Shown: positions 46,535 through 59,452 of the stretch, piece after piece | Position numbering within the stretch: position 1 is the stretch's first letter | How the letters are laid out: each line of letters starts with the position of its first letter | NCBI RefSeq assembly: GCF_000143415.4 | Contig: NW_003314347.1 | Location: 643,438 to 707,437, forward strand | Direction of reading: 5' to 3' | Source: Selaginella moellendorffii | Lineage: Eukaryota; Streptophyta; Lycopodiopsida; Selaginellales; Selaginellaceae | Length of the DNA stretch: 64,000 bases | The notes under the pieces: model-generated | The model's database searches: none | The model's input: the letters and a program-made list of their open reading frames with translations, nothing else | Told to the model about the DNA's origin: nothing | Position numbers and translations under genes: made by a program

Positions 46535-47812
46535 CAAATCGTGGTACTTTAACTCGAACACTCTCTGTCAGCCATGAATCCAAGAACATACAGATACCTG
46601 TGTTATCCACAACCCCAAGTAGACCTGAAACATCTAGTCGAGGATATATATTATTTAGCTTTAGTAACTGCAGTGGATAAATGGTTAGCCTTTGTCTGGA
46701 CACTTTGGAAATTCATCACATCTGTTATAACAAACAACTTGAGGGAACCATAGTTTGCAAGTTCTCTTACTCGTTTGGCACCCTTGTCATCTTTTTCCTG
46801 CTTCACACGTTGTTTGTATCCTTGACCTTTCTTCTTGTGCAAAAATAACTTACTAAAATCCAATGTAGAACTGGCCTCTCTTCCCATCTTCAACTGTGCA
46901 GCACATAAAATAAAATTATCCCCCTCAAGTGAGTTCCCAAAAGTCATAAACCACCAAAGGTCAGGGCCACAACTCCTATTCTTGCTAGTAGAAAAGAAAG
47001 TAAAGAAGTCATTCTTACATTCTGTCACACTTTGGATCCAATCCATCAACCTAAAATCTTCAGTCTCTGTCCCTAAGAGGTTTTCATGATCAATCTTCGG
47101 CCTTACAATGCTCGGCTATCATCACTAGAACTTACGTGAATAACTAAGTCAACGTGGATAGTTTTCTTCTAACTAATAAGAGTTCTCCTTATAGTAGTGC
47201 CACAAGGCAGTGGCTCTGCAATCTCCACATCACAACCCTCATTTGCTGTAGCATGCCCAATTACTCCATCTTCACCCTTATATACCCACTGCATGAACCC
47301 CTGCGACTCTCCCTTCCTATGCAACCTTGCGAGTCCAAACTCCACAAGTGATAGCGTTGGATTCAGAGAGACAGTCTTTCCTGTGCCAAAGAAATAGTTT
47401 GCTGCCACGGTCTGGACTAGTGCTTTTACCTCCGTTAGCTCATCTTTGGGGACAAGAGAAAAGAACCAGTAAACATCTTCCAGCAGTGTCTTGTTCACTG
47501 TCTTCATAATTTTTGTTGGGCGTATCCTGTCACCATTGTGGTCTAAAAGCGTTGAGGCACCCCTCTCTGATGCCATGTCCTTTGCAAAGTCTAGGAAGAA
47601 CTTCGTAGCTGCAGATGGCTACAAACGATATACTGCTCAAGAGTGGTAACAAATTTCCGATATCGTCCTCTGTACAGCAGCCCCAACCTCTCAAAGTCTA
47701 TGGGACTGCAATCCTCCAATATATTGCTAGCATATTGCTGCAGGGACTGACCATCCTGAAACTCACCGAAGGTTGTATACCACAAACTGCTAACACGGTT
47801 CAGCATAAACTG
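46535..47812 (-). pseudogene. CR (Crinkler/RHS-like) gene copy A, truncated
   Basis: This is a remnant of the same family as copies B and C. It covers only the part downstream of the NTPase exon: a VSSLWYTTFGEFQDG start block near 47800, the LYRGRYRKFVTTLEQYI motif, the block MKTVNKTLLEDVYWFFSLVP, and the putative nuclease region (GPDLWWFMTFGN, then FILCAAQLK) at 47050-46880. Relative to copy C about 180 bp are deleted near 47100-47170, and other frameshifts exist. Upstream of 47812 only an intron-like stretch remains, so the P-loop part is absent. Not functional as it stands. Confidence 0.65.
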
Positions 47813-48319
47813 AGAAGAAGACTAACATCAGCCATGAAACACAAAAAACGGATACACAAATTATGGTAGACCATTAATCGTCCAATCCCAGATTAATAAA
47901 TAGGAATAACATTAAACATTGTTACATGGAATGCACAGCAAATTATTATATATATAAAAAATAGGGTTTTCATTTTGGAAACAAAAAACAATAGAAATTG
48001 AGTTTTTCTCTTTTTCAAGTACAATATAAAGACATTGGTGGGTTGCAACATGAATTTATGCTCTATGAAACACTTTCTTGCAATTTTTATATCATCCCCT
48101 TAATCAAAAAAACTTTACACACAATTGATTTTCTTTACAGCTATGAATTCTTTCCTTACATCGTTATTGTAGACCCAATCTTCAAGTGATTGTAACAATG
48201 CCATCTTAGACTGGAATAGAGATCATTAGTCCAGGCACTCATTACTAATGCTTTCTAATATTTTGGTTTTCCTTACTTTAGACTGCTATTGAATGATATT
48301 CACAATTTTCTATGTTTGT

Positions 48320-48845
48320 GATCAACCTCTTTCTACAAGGATCACTCCTAAGCCATGCAAATCCATGCCACTGGATGAGTGAGTATATTGATGGTCCTCA
48401 CCAGGAAATATTTCCATTTATCTTGTTGTGCGGAGAGTTTAAAGTATGAAGAGGTTGGTTTCAAATCGTGACATATAACAGCAAAGTCAATCATCAGAGA
48501 CTTGTTTAGTATTTAGACACAGTGGCCTCCTCAACAAGAGAAATTTAGAAAGCAGAGCAAAGAAAACCTTGAGTAGTAAAGAATTCCAGTGGATCTTGTT
48601 GCTGTGGTGCTTGGAATTCAGTGGAAGTCTCAGCTTGGATATCAATCCCAAACTGGAACTTGCGAAGAATAGTGACGTTTTATTTGTCAAGGGCTCTACC
48701 TTAGTTGAGCTCGACCTGGTACGAGCTGGAAATACTCATGGGAGATTTTTGAGGACAAACCCCTCATGGTTGCATAGCAGGTGGAGAGGCTTGAGTCCCA
48801 AGTTTTGGTCAAGAAAACCAATAGTTAGATATGCTATTAAAACCA
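48320..48845 (+). pseudogene. Dispersed fragment of the Slo-like K+ channel gene
   Basis: Two blocks match the channel gene at 1765-5872 in opposite orientation to it here. 48337-48440 repeats the exon 15 region (GSLLSHANPCHWMSEY, then QEIFPFI). 48575-48730 repeats part of exon 16 (DVLFVKGSTLVELDLVRAG against the gene's DVFFVKGSALFELDLVRAG). The fragment has stops and indels, so it is an old broken copy. The intron position between exons 15 and 16 appears to be kept (GAAGAGGTTGGTT near 48450), arguing for a DNA-level rather than retro-copied origin. Confidence 0.65.
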
Positions 48846-48874
48846 TTTAAAAGAAAAATTGATTTTTATTCGAT

Positions 48875-51800
48875 TCAATGAAAATCCTTAACACTGTCAA
48901 TCAACCATTGCTCGACAAACAAGCAAATGTTTGTATTATCAATAACCCCGAGTAATGCTGGATTATGTTTTTGTTGATGATGTGTAGTGCTCAACTTTCT
49001 CAACTTTGTTGGAGGTTGCTTAGCTTTGAACTGGAACTTTGTCAAATCTACAAAATCCGTCGTCACCACAAGCTTGAGACACCCATAGTTTGCAAGTTCC
49101 CTCACTCGCTTTGCACCGGCCTCATCCTCTTTCCTCTTAACAACCTTTTTATATCCTTTGCCACCCTTCTTGTGCAAAAATAACTTGTTAAGATCCAACG
49201 AAGAGAAAGCTTCTCATAATCACCCCTTGCCATTTTCTGGAGAGTCTTCATTTGCGCTGCACATATAATGAAAGTTGTCACTGGCACACCACTCGATTCT
49301 CCAGCATATTGAAGCTTGTCTGCCTGCTCACTAACTGCCGGTTTTGCCACTTGCGTAACTGTTAGAAACCACCATATATCTGGGCCGGAAGTCTTATTCT
49401 TGCCCGTCGAAAAGAAAGTAAAGAACTCGCCTTTACCGCTAGTAACACTGTTTATCCAATCGATTAATCGAAAGTCCTCCGTCTCCGTCCCGATGAGGTT
49501 CAGGTGATCAGTCTTCGGCCTGGCAAGAGTTGCAGTGTTGTTGTAGATAGAAGGAATTGGCTCCGTGTTCCACGATGAGAAAAGATCGGCCAGACACTTT
49601 CCATCTAGGTGCTCCCCAATCATCTCAGCAACTGCAGTTTCATAAACCTCCCCCATAGCACTGGCACTTAAATCAGCCTGCTGCAAGGAGGAATTCTCCT
49701 GAAAATAGTGCCACAGGGCACGACAAACCAGCGGCTCGAAGATCTCTACAGCTAGGCATTCTTCACTTGTGTCAGCATGCCCAATAATTCCGTCTTGCTG
49801 TTGATACATCCACTTCATCAGCCCGTGGCTTTTATAATGAACTCTCGCAAGTCCAAACTCCACCAGTGATAACGTTGGATTCAGCACGACCATCTTTCCT
49901 GTATCGAAGAAGTGGTTAGCGACAACTGATTGAACTAGAGCTTTCGCTGCCGCCAATTCATCACTCGGGACTCCTGAAAAAAATCGGTAGACATCGTCGA
50001 GCACTGTCCTGTTCACTGTCATAACATCTGCAGGACTTATCCTCTTGCTTGGTCCCGTCCAAGGTGCACCCCTGTGACATTCCAATCATCAGTCGAGAAG
50101 CTCTGCCTGGCGAAATTTCACATACCTCATGGATGTTGTCTCTTTGGCATAATTCAAGAAAAACTCTGTAGCCGCGGTTGCAGGCGGGTTAAAAAGGATA
50201 TACTGCTCAAGAGCAGTAACAAACATCCGATATCTTCCTCTGTACAGCACCCCGAGCCTCTCAAAGTCTATAACGCTGCAATCCTCCAATATGTTGCTAG
50301 CATATTGCCGTAGGGACTGACCATCCCGAAACTCGCCAAAGGTTGTATACCACATGGTGCTCACACGGAATTTCATAGTCTGTGGACACAAACATTAGGC
50401 ATGAAACACAGGAACTCATACAATATACCTCGGAGATGTGAGTGGCCACATGAAACAGTGATCTCCCACTCCCAGCAAAGATTACTGTGTTGTTGAACCC
50501 AGCATCCTGGAGAGCGATAACAAACTTATCAAGCATTGAGCCCGTCTTCCCATCTCTTGTCATAAACCTGTCTTTCAGATATCTGTTCACCTCCTGGTAA
50601 TCGTCCAAAATTATCGGCCCGTCCCAGGTGTAGGCACGGAGCATTATGCTCAACACGGACTCCAATGCAGGAAGATCATCTACTGACGTCACCAGCGTCA
50701 AGATGCACCCGGTTAAATAGGCCCAAGGATCAGCCTGAATATAATTGAGCTGCCGAGGCATAACCTGGTTGAAAAGAAATGTCAAATTGCTGAGTGGCTT
50801 GAGGAGGTCGTCACATTTGCGGTGAATGAAAAGCCTTGACAGGAGCACCGCCCTCAAACAGGTCTTGAGGGATGAAACTGGAATCAGACCTGTTGGATAC
50901 AGCCTCTGCAGTGTCTCGGACACAACTAACAGGTCCCGGGAGCCATCAGCAGTAGGAGAACCGGAACACATGCCGGTGAAGTAAAGACAGGTCTGCTGCG
51001 CCGCAATCTCGTATAAGCAACGCGTCTTTCCGGCTCCAGAGACGTTGAATAGAATCAAAAGATGGGGGTTGCTAATTCTCATCAATGAAAGAATCTCTCC
51101 AGAACCAAGAGGCTGCTCCAGGCCATGCCACAAAAGACTCGGTTGCCAACTTCCCTGAACGTTTATCTGCCAAATTGGAACCTTGGTGAGCGAGAACTTT
51201 CTTTTGAATGCGTGCTCAGGGGTCATGCTGGAAATACTGCTAGAGAGTTCATCGCCAAACTTCTGTAGTATAGCTTGCACAACCCCTGCATAACAAACGC
51301 TATTAATAGAGGACAAACAGGCGTTGAGTACCTTTAGTAATGGGCTTTCTTCTCTCTATGTGTTGGACGACATGGATACAGCCAGCAACGACAGAGGAGA
51401 GTTGATCTCCAAACTTCTGTAGAAGCCCTGCAAAACAAACAAACGCTATTGATAAAAGACGAACAGGCGTTCAGTACCTTTGATAATGGGCTCTCTTCTC
51501 GCCACTGCAAAATTACAAAAATTCGTGTTTAGAAGGAATGACAAACGATGCAGTCAGACAAAAGATCAAAGCACCACAGCGATAGCCACGCTCCAATCTT
51601 ACCTGTGCGATAGAAGACGACATCAGATTTCCAACAGCAAAATAAGCCAAGATCCCAAAGAGCCAGGCAGGATACTCTATAGATTGTTGAGGCAAGTACG
51701 CAGAGACAAGCTCCAAAAGAAACCGAAGGCATACACACAGGCAAAGACATGAAACAAAGATGTTAAACCTTTTTCGAAGACATGAATACCGTCAGCAACT

Positions 51801-51932
51801 CTTGGCACACTCCATAGCTCCGCTGTTAGCTCCTGCCATCCATACTTTCCCTCATGTTCCCTGGCAACGTAATACTGCCCATCGCCTAAGTACTCCAAGA
51901 GAGATTTTCCATTTGCATAGCGCCTGGGCCCC
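48875..51932 (-). pseudogene. CR (Crinkler/RHS-like) NTPase-nuclease gene copy B, main part
   Basis: This family joins a STAND/CDC6-like P-loop NTPase to a restriction-endonuclease-fold domain. Exons I can place on the minus strand are the end of exon 1 (51932-51769), 51504-51478, 51427-51332, 51285-50429, 50379-50126 and 50071 onward. The large exon has Walker A-like NVSGAGKT near 51050, Walker B-like PIILDDYQE, and a sensor-like FAGSGRS. The next exon has YRGRYRMFVTALEQY, the motif that follows the NTPase in this family. The last exon has GPDIWWFLT and IICAAQMK (about 49390 and 49260), a D...QxK nuclease pattern. A frameshift near 49200 separates this from the C-terminal 107 residues (stop at 48875). 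Exon 1 is interrupted at 51932/59918 by an 8-kb retrotransposon. With both breaks the gene should be inactive. Confidence 0.65.
51332..51504 (-). repeat. Tandem exon-intron duplication inside CR copy B
   Basis: The exon pair at 51504-51478 and 51427-51332, with the start of the exon at 51285, repeats the same small unit. Each exon ends in an (R)R(E/K)PI(I/T)K-type peptide, and the following exon starts with a (L/I)LQKFGD(Q/E)LSS-type peptide. The two introns (51477-51428 and 51331-51286) are near-identical in their GTACT-AACGCCTGTT and ATAGCGTTTGTT parts. Confidence 0.75.
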
Positions 51933-52397
51933 TGTCGAGGGCCAGAGCCAGCTCAAGAATAAGACTTGGTCCAAGTCAGGGTTTTTTCCTTCTTTTTGGT
52001 TATAGTGGGGGGAATAAGGGAATATTCTGCTGAAAACAGGGTGCGTCCCTTGGTGCCAGAGGTTGACGATAGGGGGGATGGCCAATTGGCAGGCATAGCA
52101 TGTGTGTGAAGGGAAGGGAGTGAATTAAAGAGAAGGTCTTGGAAGGATGCCTTGTCCAACAGCCTTGGAGCGTGTGGAGTGGAGGTTGGCAGTGCAGCGG
52201 TGACTACGGTTGTTCGAGGAGCGTATCACAGCGAGAATCGCTCAAGATCAACCAATCTGTGTGAGTTGTCCAACTTGTGGGCAGCCCTGGGTTAGGATGT
52301 TGGCAGAGGTTCTAGCAGAGGTCGCTGATGAGGCTAGAGACGAGGCTAGGCAGTAGTGATTCTCCACGTCGCTAGTGTGTTGTTGCGAGGAGCGACA
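51933..52397 (+). repeat. 5' LTR of the intact-length gypsy element
   Basis: It starts TGTCGAGGGCCAGAGCC and ends GAGGAGCGACA. It aligns without gaps to 59453-59917. It is followed at about 52398-52415 by TCTTTTGGTGCACTGCCCG, where the tRNA primer-binding site should be. Confidence 0.95.
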
Positions 52398-52510
52398 TCT
52401 TTTGGTGCACTGCCCGGGAAGCGAAGCGAGCGTGGAGATTGTGGTAGAAGGGTGAGCGCCAGGAGAAGCCAGGCTGCCCTTACCAAATCGAGGCCGTTCC
52501 TTCTTGGTGT

Positions 52511-55500
52511 ATGAGCCAAAGAAGACAAGAGTATTTGGCAAGACTTGTAGAAGCACAAGAGCGAGAGGAAAGACAAACGAAGCAGAGACGTGAGAGAGAG
52601 GCGAGAATTCTTGCGAGAAATCTGCCACTGGTTCATGAGCCTGAGAGTCCAAGAGCGAGGAGTGCAAATCCTCGGCCAAGCAGTCCTGTTAACGAGCAGG
52701 AGAACAATCAGGAACAAGAAGACGAGTGGCAGGAGTTCCAGTCATCACCGCCACGACAACAGCCAATAGAGCAGCAACAGCAACCACCAATCCAACAAGT
52801 ACAACAACCTCGGCCAAGGAATATGGCAACGACAAAAATGAAGTATACCATCTTTAATGGTATGGGAGATCCAGATGCCCACGTGACAGCGTTTGAGAAT
52901 ACGTCTACAGCAAATGATGAGGCAGATGCAGCAGATCGCAGGAAACTTTTTCCAGCCACGTTACAGGGCGTAGCTGCAGAATGGATGGCTCAAGTTCCAG
53001 CAGCGATAGATTGGGCAGCATTGAGAGCATCCTTTTTGGCTACCTTTCGGCCAGTAGGCTTTTCACAGCGACTCATGAGTGATCTGAGTCATTTTCAACT
53101 CTTGCCTAGCGAGAGTTTACAAAGTTATACATTAAGGTTCAAGGGATTGATCCTCAAGAAGCAGCCACAACCGACAGAAGAAGAGCAAGCACAGTATTAC
53201 ACAAATGGCTTGCCTCATGCGGTTAGCTTTCATGTCTTGTGCCATAATCCATAAACTTTGGCCGATGCAATTCGTCTGGCGGGAACCTGGGAGCAAGCGC
53301 AGCTCAAGATGAGACATCACTTCAGTAATCTTGGACTGGGAGCTTTCGGCGATGGAATGATGAATCCCATGATGGGAGGACTCGGAAGCACACCGCAACA
53401 ACAAATACCTACTGGACAGCAGCCTTTTGGAGTCTTTGGAACAGGTCTTGGGATGATGGACTATAGCCGCCAACAACAGCAACAATGGCAAGCTTCAACA
53501 AGTGCAGTTCCAAATCCAGCGGCAACTACAGTGGACATCCAAGCAGAGATGAAGAAAATAAAGGAAGACATGGTGGAAGCCATGACAAAAAAGATGAGTG
53601 ACTTGCAATTGAACTGGGTTAGAGGGGTACAGAGCAGGCCACAACCCGTGCGGCAGCGAGAAAACATTTGGTGTGTGCGATGCAACAATTATGGACACTA
53701 CCCAAATGAGTGTCCACAGCCAGTGGTGAATCGAGAGAAGTGTCAGTATTGCCGGCGAACTAATCATCGCTCAGAGGATTGTTTTTACAAGCCAGGAAAT
53801 CCAGCAATCCCTGCAAGTTACATCCAGACTGCGCCATCATCACCACCATCTTCGGCTCGAGCACCGACCTTCTTTCAACGCCCATTTTCTCCTCCAGTCC
53901 AGACCATGAGCTATGAGCCAGTGATTCAGGGGTATACGCCAGATATGATTCCAGTATATGCAGCAACACCAATTCCATGCGGCCGTGGACGAGGAGCTCC
54001 CCGTAGAGGACCTATTCAATGCTGGAATTGCAATGAGATGGGCCACATTTCACCAAACTGTCCACATCCCAGGAAGCAGATTGGGTACCAGCCCATATGT
54101 GGAATCTGTCAGACACAGGGTTTGCACGAGCAGGACAATTGCCCGCATAAGCTCAAGCCAAGCAAGGGAAAGGGGGTTGTAGAAAGCAATGCAATTTTTG
54201 TCCAGCAAGCTGCACCAGAATCTGGAGTTATGATATGGGCACGGAGGCGTCAACAGATGGAGAACTCTGTAATTGAGGATGCTGAGGAGAAGGATGACCC
54301 AGAGAAAATTGCAAGAAAGAACCGCAAGGAGAAAAGAGAGAGCAAACAACCCAAATCAGATCCACCGGCTACAAATGACCAAGATAAACCAGTCCCTAAT
54401 TCTGAAATAACTACCCCAGCTAGGGCTCTTGACAAGGGCCAGGGAGTTGCCAAGGCGCTACATAAAAAGTGGAAACGAGTGCTGAATCTGGAAACGCAGC
54501 CATACAATATTCTTCAAGACTTGGATAGTCAACGCCCGAACATCACATTCGCCCAGCTTTTGCAATTGGCTCCAGGCATGAGGAAGGTGTTGGCTGTGGC
54601 CATGAAGGGACATCGAGAAGTACTGGTTAATTCAGCTTGGCCCCTTATCATAGATCTCAGTTCCCCCTGTATAGATGTGGAGACGCAAGGCGAGCTGATT
54701 CGTCGTGCTATGATCGATGGTGGAAGTGGGGTGAATATTTTGCTTGAGGAGACCTGGCGAAAGTTCAATCTTCCAGAACCAATTCCAGTGCCATTTATGG
54801 TTAAAATGGCCGACCAGAGACGTGTCCAGCCAACAGGAATCGTGACCGGTGTTCGCACTCAGATTGCTGGTCTAGTTTTTCACATCGATTTCGTGGTTTT
54901 GAGGATGAAGGAGGGCATGTTGGGCTATCCACTGCTGCTCGGACGTCCTTGGCTTCTCCAGGCGGCAGCTGTGCATAATTGGCGTACAGGAATTCTTGCC
55001 ATTGGCGATGGCAATAATTGTGTTAAAGTCCAAGTTCATTTTCGCCCTAGGGCACGGCGAGTACTTGGGGCAGAACAGGAGGATGAAGACAGCTCTTATA
55101 CATCCAATTCTAGTAGCCAGACAAGCAGTGAGGACGATGAGGAGGATAGCAGCAGCACAGCCAGTTGTGAGGAGCTAGAAATGGTGGATGTGGCTGCTAT
55201 CACGAAGAATTCCTGGGGTAAGCCTCTTTCAGCATGCAACACTGAGGAGCTTGAGAGCTGGCTGTGGAGAAAGGATGGAGAGTTGCCTTTCGGCAGCGTA
55301 CAGGTGGTGGAAGAAGAGACTGGTGCCATACAGTGGCGAGGACAGAGCCCTTTTCCTCGCTACATCGCTACGGTGCTACATGAGAAGTGGATGGATGGCA
55401 TTTTGAATCCTGATGTGTGGAACAATTTTTTGAGCGAGGAACTAGTTGCCACTTGCTAGCTCGAAGCTATTCCAGTGGAGCAGCCATGCTGGGCTATGCG

Positions 55501-58500
55501 AGCAGGGGAGTTGAAGCGGATAGTATATAGAGTTCCAGGTTTGACAATCAAGATACCAGAATTTCCAGTCGACTTGGATTTTCTGGTGGCACCTTGGAAA
55601 ATGGACAACTATATCCTGCTGGGACGAGATTTCTTAAAGGCAGCAAGAGTGTCTCATCAGTGGAATGATCCGCTTCACTTGTGGATTCCAAATCCACATG
55701 GCAGTGACAGAGTGCAGATCGGCATGGAAGAAGGGGACGAGCCCAGAGAGCAAGTTTTTATCACGGTGTTGGAATCAAGAGCTGAAAATCAAGCTGTGCC
55801 AATGGCAGTGGCGTTCCAGACAGTGGACAGTTCTGAGGTCTGGATGGGAGGAACCAAAGCGATGCATCTCACAGCATCTTTGGAGAATGTGGAACTCACA
55901 GCAATGGTGGATCCCGGAGCACTTGGCAACTTTTTGACAAAAGATGGAGCAGTTCGAGCAAGCTTGGCGATTACAGCTCTTCCTGAGCATTACATTGCCA
56001 TTTGTGCCGATGGTGGAGTTTTTCCAGTGCTGGGTCTCGTGAGTTCCAACATGGTGATTGGTGAGGGAGACTTTCATGAGGTGCCTTTTTATGTGATCGA
56101 GGGCACTGTGACCAGCGTACCAGTTACTTTGGGAGCAGCTTGGCTTTTCCAGGTACAGGCTAGTCATGACTATGTGACTGGTACTCTGGTGGTGGAAGAT
56201 GATAATCATCGATATCGGACAATCATCTTGTCTGATATCAGTGCGTTTGATTATCACTTTTCTTACATGCTGAAAGTCGAGAAGGCTTCAAGGTTAAAAA
56301 GCAAGGAAGTGACAGCATGCAAGGATCGTAGTATGCTCAAGTCATCACCAACTCAGCTAATTCAGATCGGGAATGGACCTCAAGATCTAGCTGGTCATCA
56401 ACTTTCTGTGGACGTGGTGCCAACAGCTAATTTGGAAGCAGGAAATTATCCCAGCTATTTTTTTAAGGAGCAGGTTGCCGATCTTCCACTCAAGGAGACT
56501 TCCACTCGTTCCCAAGTTGATTCAGATTATTTTGGAAAGGCACCCCAGACACAGGCTGTGTTTATGGAGCAGGTTGGTGACGAGCGACGTGAGTTACTGG
56601 TGGGACACCAACTCACCAAGGAGGAGGTGGAAGCTTATCGTCAACTATTTTTGGAGTTTCGAGATGTGTTCGCATGGAGCTATGCTGAACTTGCTGGAGT
56701 AGATCCGGAGCTGGTGCAACACAAGATTCCCTTGCTTCCAGATGCGGTGCCACAGCGGCAAAGAGCTTATAAGATGAATCCAAGCTATGCTAAGGCTGTG
56801 CGTGAAGAGCTTCAGAAGCTGTTGGATGCAGGATTTATTGAAGAAGTGGAGGCTACAGATTGGCTCTCGCCAATTGTAGTGGTCCGGAAGAAGAATGGAA
56901 AACTTAGAGTGTGCGTGGATTATCGCCGCCTTAATGCTGCAACGAGGCGGGATGGATTTCCTCTTCCCTTCACAGATGTGGTGCTAGATGGGGTCGCAGG
57001 GAAGGAGTTGTACAGCTTTATGGATGGTTATAGTGGATATAACCAGATCCAGGTGGCTCCTGAGGATCGAGCAAAGACGGCATTCGTTACAGAGTGGGGC
57101 TGCTATATTTTTCGTGTTATGCCATTCGGTTTGACGAACGCACCGGCTACTTTCCAATGTGTGGTGACTTCAGCATTCAGATCTCTTCTTCATGAGAGTG
57201 TGGAAGTCTTCTTGGATGACTTCTCAACTTTTGGAAGCTGTGGAAAACATCTGGAGCAACTCCGTGCAGTGTTCCAGCAATGCCGGAAGTTTGGTATTTC
57301 TCTTAATCCTGGGAAGTGCCAATTCGGAGTAACGCATGGCGTGTTGCTTGGCAGGGTCGTCTCGGCTCGAGGCTTGGAGGTGGATCCTGCAAAAGTGAAC
57401 GTAGTGGAAGAGCTTGAGGCACCACAGACCGTGAGGGAGCTACAAGCTTTTCTCGGCCATGTTGGTTATCACCGACGCTTTATCCGGCATTATGCCGATG
57501 TAGCTTTTCCTTTGACGGGCCTCTTGAAAAAGAACGTTCCTTTTGTGTGGACCCCTGAGTGCCAAGCTTCCTTTGTACAGTTGAAGCGAGCCTTGACGAC
57601 CGCTCCAATTCTTAAGCCACCAGACTGGAATTTGAAATTCCATGTGCATGTCGACACCTCAGCTTTTGCTATTGGTGCTGTTTTATGCCAGCCAGTTAAT
57701 GGTTGGGATCATCCCATCTTTTATTCGAGCAGGCAGTTATCTCTGGCTGAGAAGAATTATACAGCCACTGAGCGTGAGGGCTTGGGAATGGTGTTCGCTA
57801 TTTCCAAATATCGCCACTATCTGCTGGGAAAGCCATTCCTCTTCTATCTGGATCACCAGGCGCTGCACTATCTTATCAACAAGCCCTGTCGACACGGCCG
57901 AATCACTCGCTGGTTGCTTTTGCTTCAAGAATTCGAATTCGAGATCGTGTTGAAGCCGGGAAAATCTCATGTAATGCCTGATCATCTTTCGAGATTACCA
58001 GGAGAACCTGCCAGGGAAGGAGTTTATGATGAGCTGCCCGATGCTCCTCTTTTCTTGTTGGAGGGCGGGCAGGTTTCTGCAGAAATTCCAGCTATGTTCT
58101 CAACTTGAGCAGAAGCTGAGGAGCTACTGTTATACCAGGTTGTAGCTGTGCCGGAGTGGTATCAAGGTATTGCAGAATTTCTGGCTGCTGGCAGATTTCC
58201 TGATGATATGCCGAAGGTGGCACAGAAAAGGCTTCTTTTCCAGTCACGAGCTTTCACCCTGATTGCTGGCCAGCTTTATAAAGAGGGAAGAGATGGTGTT
58301 CTGAGGCGCTGCATTCTTCCTCATGAGGTGCAGCAGGTGATTGGCTCTTGCCATGATTCTCCCTACGGTGGGCATTATGCAGCAGCAGCGACTATACGGC
58401 TTGTGCTCCAAACTGGTTATTGGTGGCCAACGCTCCAGCAGGATGTGGCGAAATTTGTGAGAAGTTGTGATCCATGCCAGCGTGTTGGGCGTCCTACTCG

Positions 58501-59440
58501 ACGAGATGCAATGCTGTTACATCCGATTATTCCAGCTCTACCTTTTGAGAAGTGGGGAATCGACTTCATGGGGCCGTTCAAGCCTACGCGGCATCGCCGG
58601 AATCGTTATATCTTGGTCTGCACAGACTATGTGACCAAGTGGGTGGAAGCTGAGGCTTTTACTGAGGACACGGCAGAGAAGGTAGCAAGATTCCTCTACA
58701 AGAATATCATCACACGCTTCGGATGCCCACTTGAGCTTGTGAGTGATCGAGGTATGCATTTTATTAATGCGGTCATTGCAGCTCTCACAGCCAAGTATGG
58801 CATTTCCCATCGACGTTCGACGCCATATCATCCAAGAGCAAACGGCCAAGTTGAGAGAACCAATAAGACACTATGCGACACCATGACTAAGCTTTGCAAC
58901 GCAAGTGCTAGCGACTGGGATACCAAGCTTCTTGATGCGTTATGGGCTTACAGGGTTGCCTACAAGGTAACTACACGGTTCTCACCATTTCAATTGGTTT
59001 ATGGCCAGGAGGCGATCCTTCCTCTCGAGCTGGAAGTTCCTTCTTTGCGGACAGCAGTAGCTCACAATTATGACTGGGATGGAGCTGTTCAGCAGCGGCT
59101 GGAGCAGTTGGAGAAGCTGGATGAGACTCGCCTCCTTGCTTTCCAAGCCCGTGAAGTTCTCCAACGTCAATGCAAGAAGTGGTATGATCGTCATTTACGG
59201 GCTAAGAGTTTTCAGGAAGGAGATCTCGTGCTGCTGTATGAGAGCAAGTATTGGAAGCGTCCGGGAAAGCTTAAGATCCGCTGGATTGGGCCTTATCGCG
59301 TGAAGGCTGTGAATATCAATGGCTCAGTCAAGCTGGAGGATTTTGCTGGTAATCCTTTGCCCACACCGGTGAACGGAGCTCGACTGCGGTGCTACCAAGT
59401 TCCATCTGGCGAGGAGTGCTCCGGGGACGGAGCACAATAG
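52511..59440 (+). pseudogene. Gag-pol polyprotein with three in-frame stops
   Basis: One reading phase spans about 2310 codons, broken only by TAA (53252-53254), TAG (55457-55459) and TGA (58106-58108). Order: capsid-like gag (52511-53300); four zinc-knuckle-like motifs at about 53670-54145 (CVRCNNYGHYPNEC, CQYCRRTNHRSEDC, CWNCNEMGHISPNC, then CGICQTQGLHEQDNC); protease DGGSGVNIL near 54716; reverse transcriptase 56750-57400 with MPFGLTNAP and the YxDD variant FLDD; RNase H from about 57630 (FHVHVDTSAFAIGAVL); integrase 58300-59440 with H/C zinc site (HDSPYGGHY..CDPCQR), D (GIDFMGP), D (VSDRGMHF) and E (GQVERTNKT). No frameshift was found, so the coding capacity was lost only through stop mutations. 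Such stops inactivate the copy unless read through. Confidence 0.88.
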
Positions 59441-59452
59441 TTGCCAGGGTGA

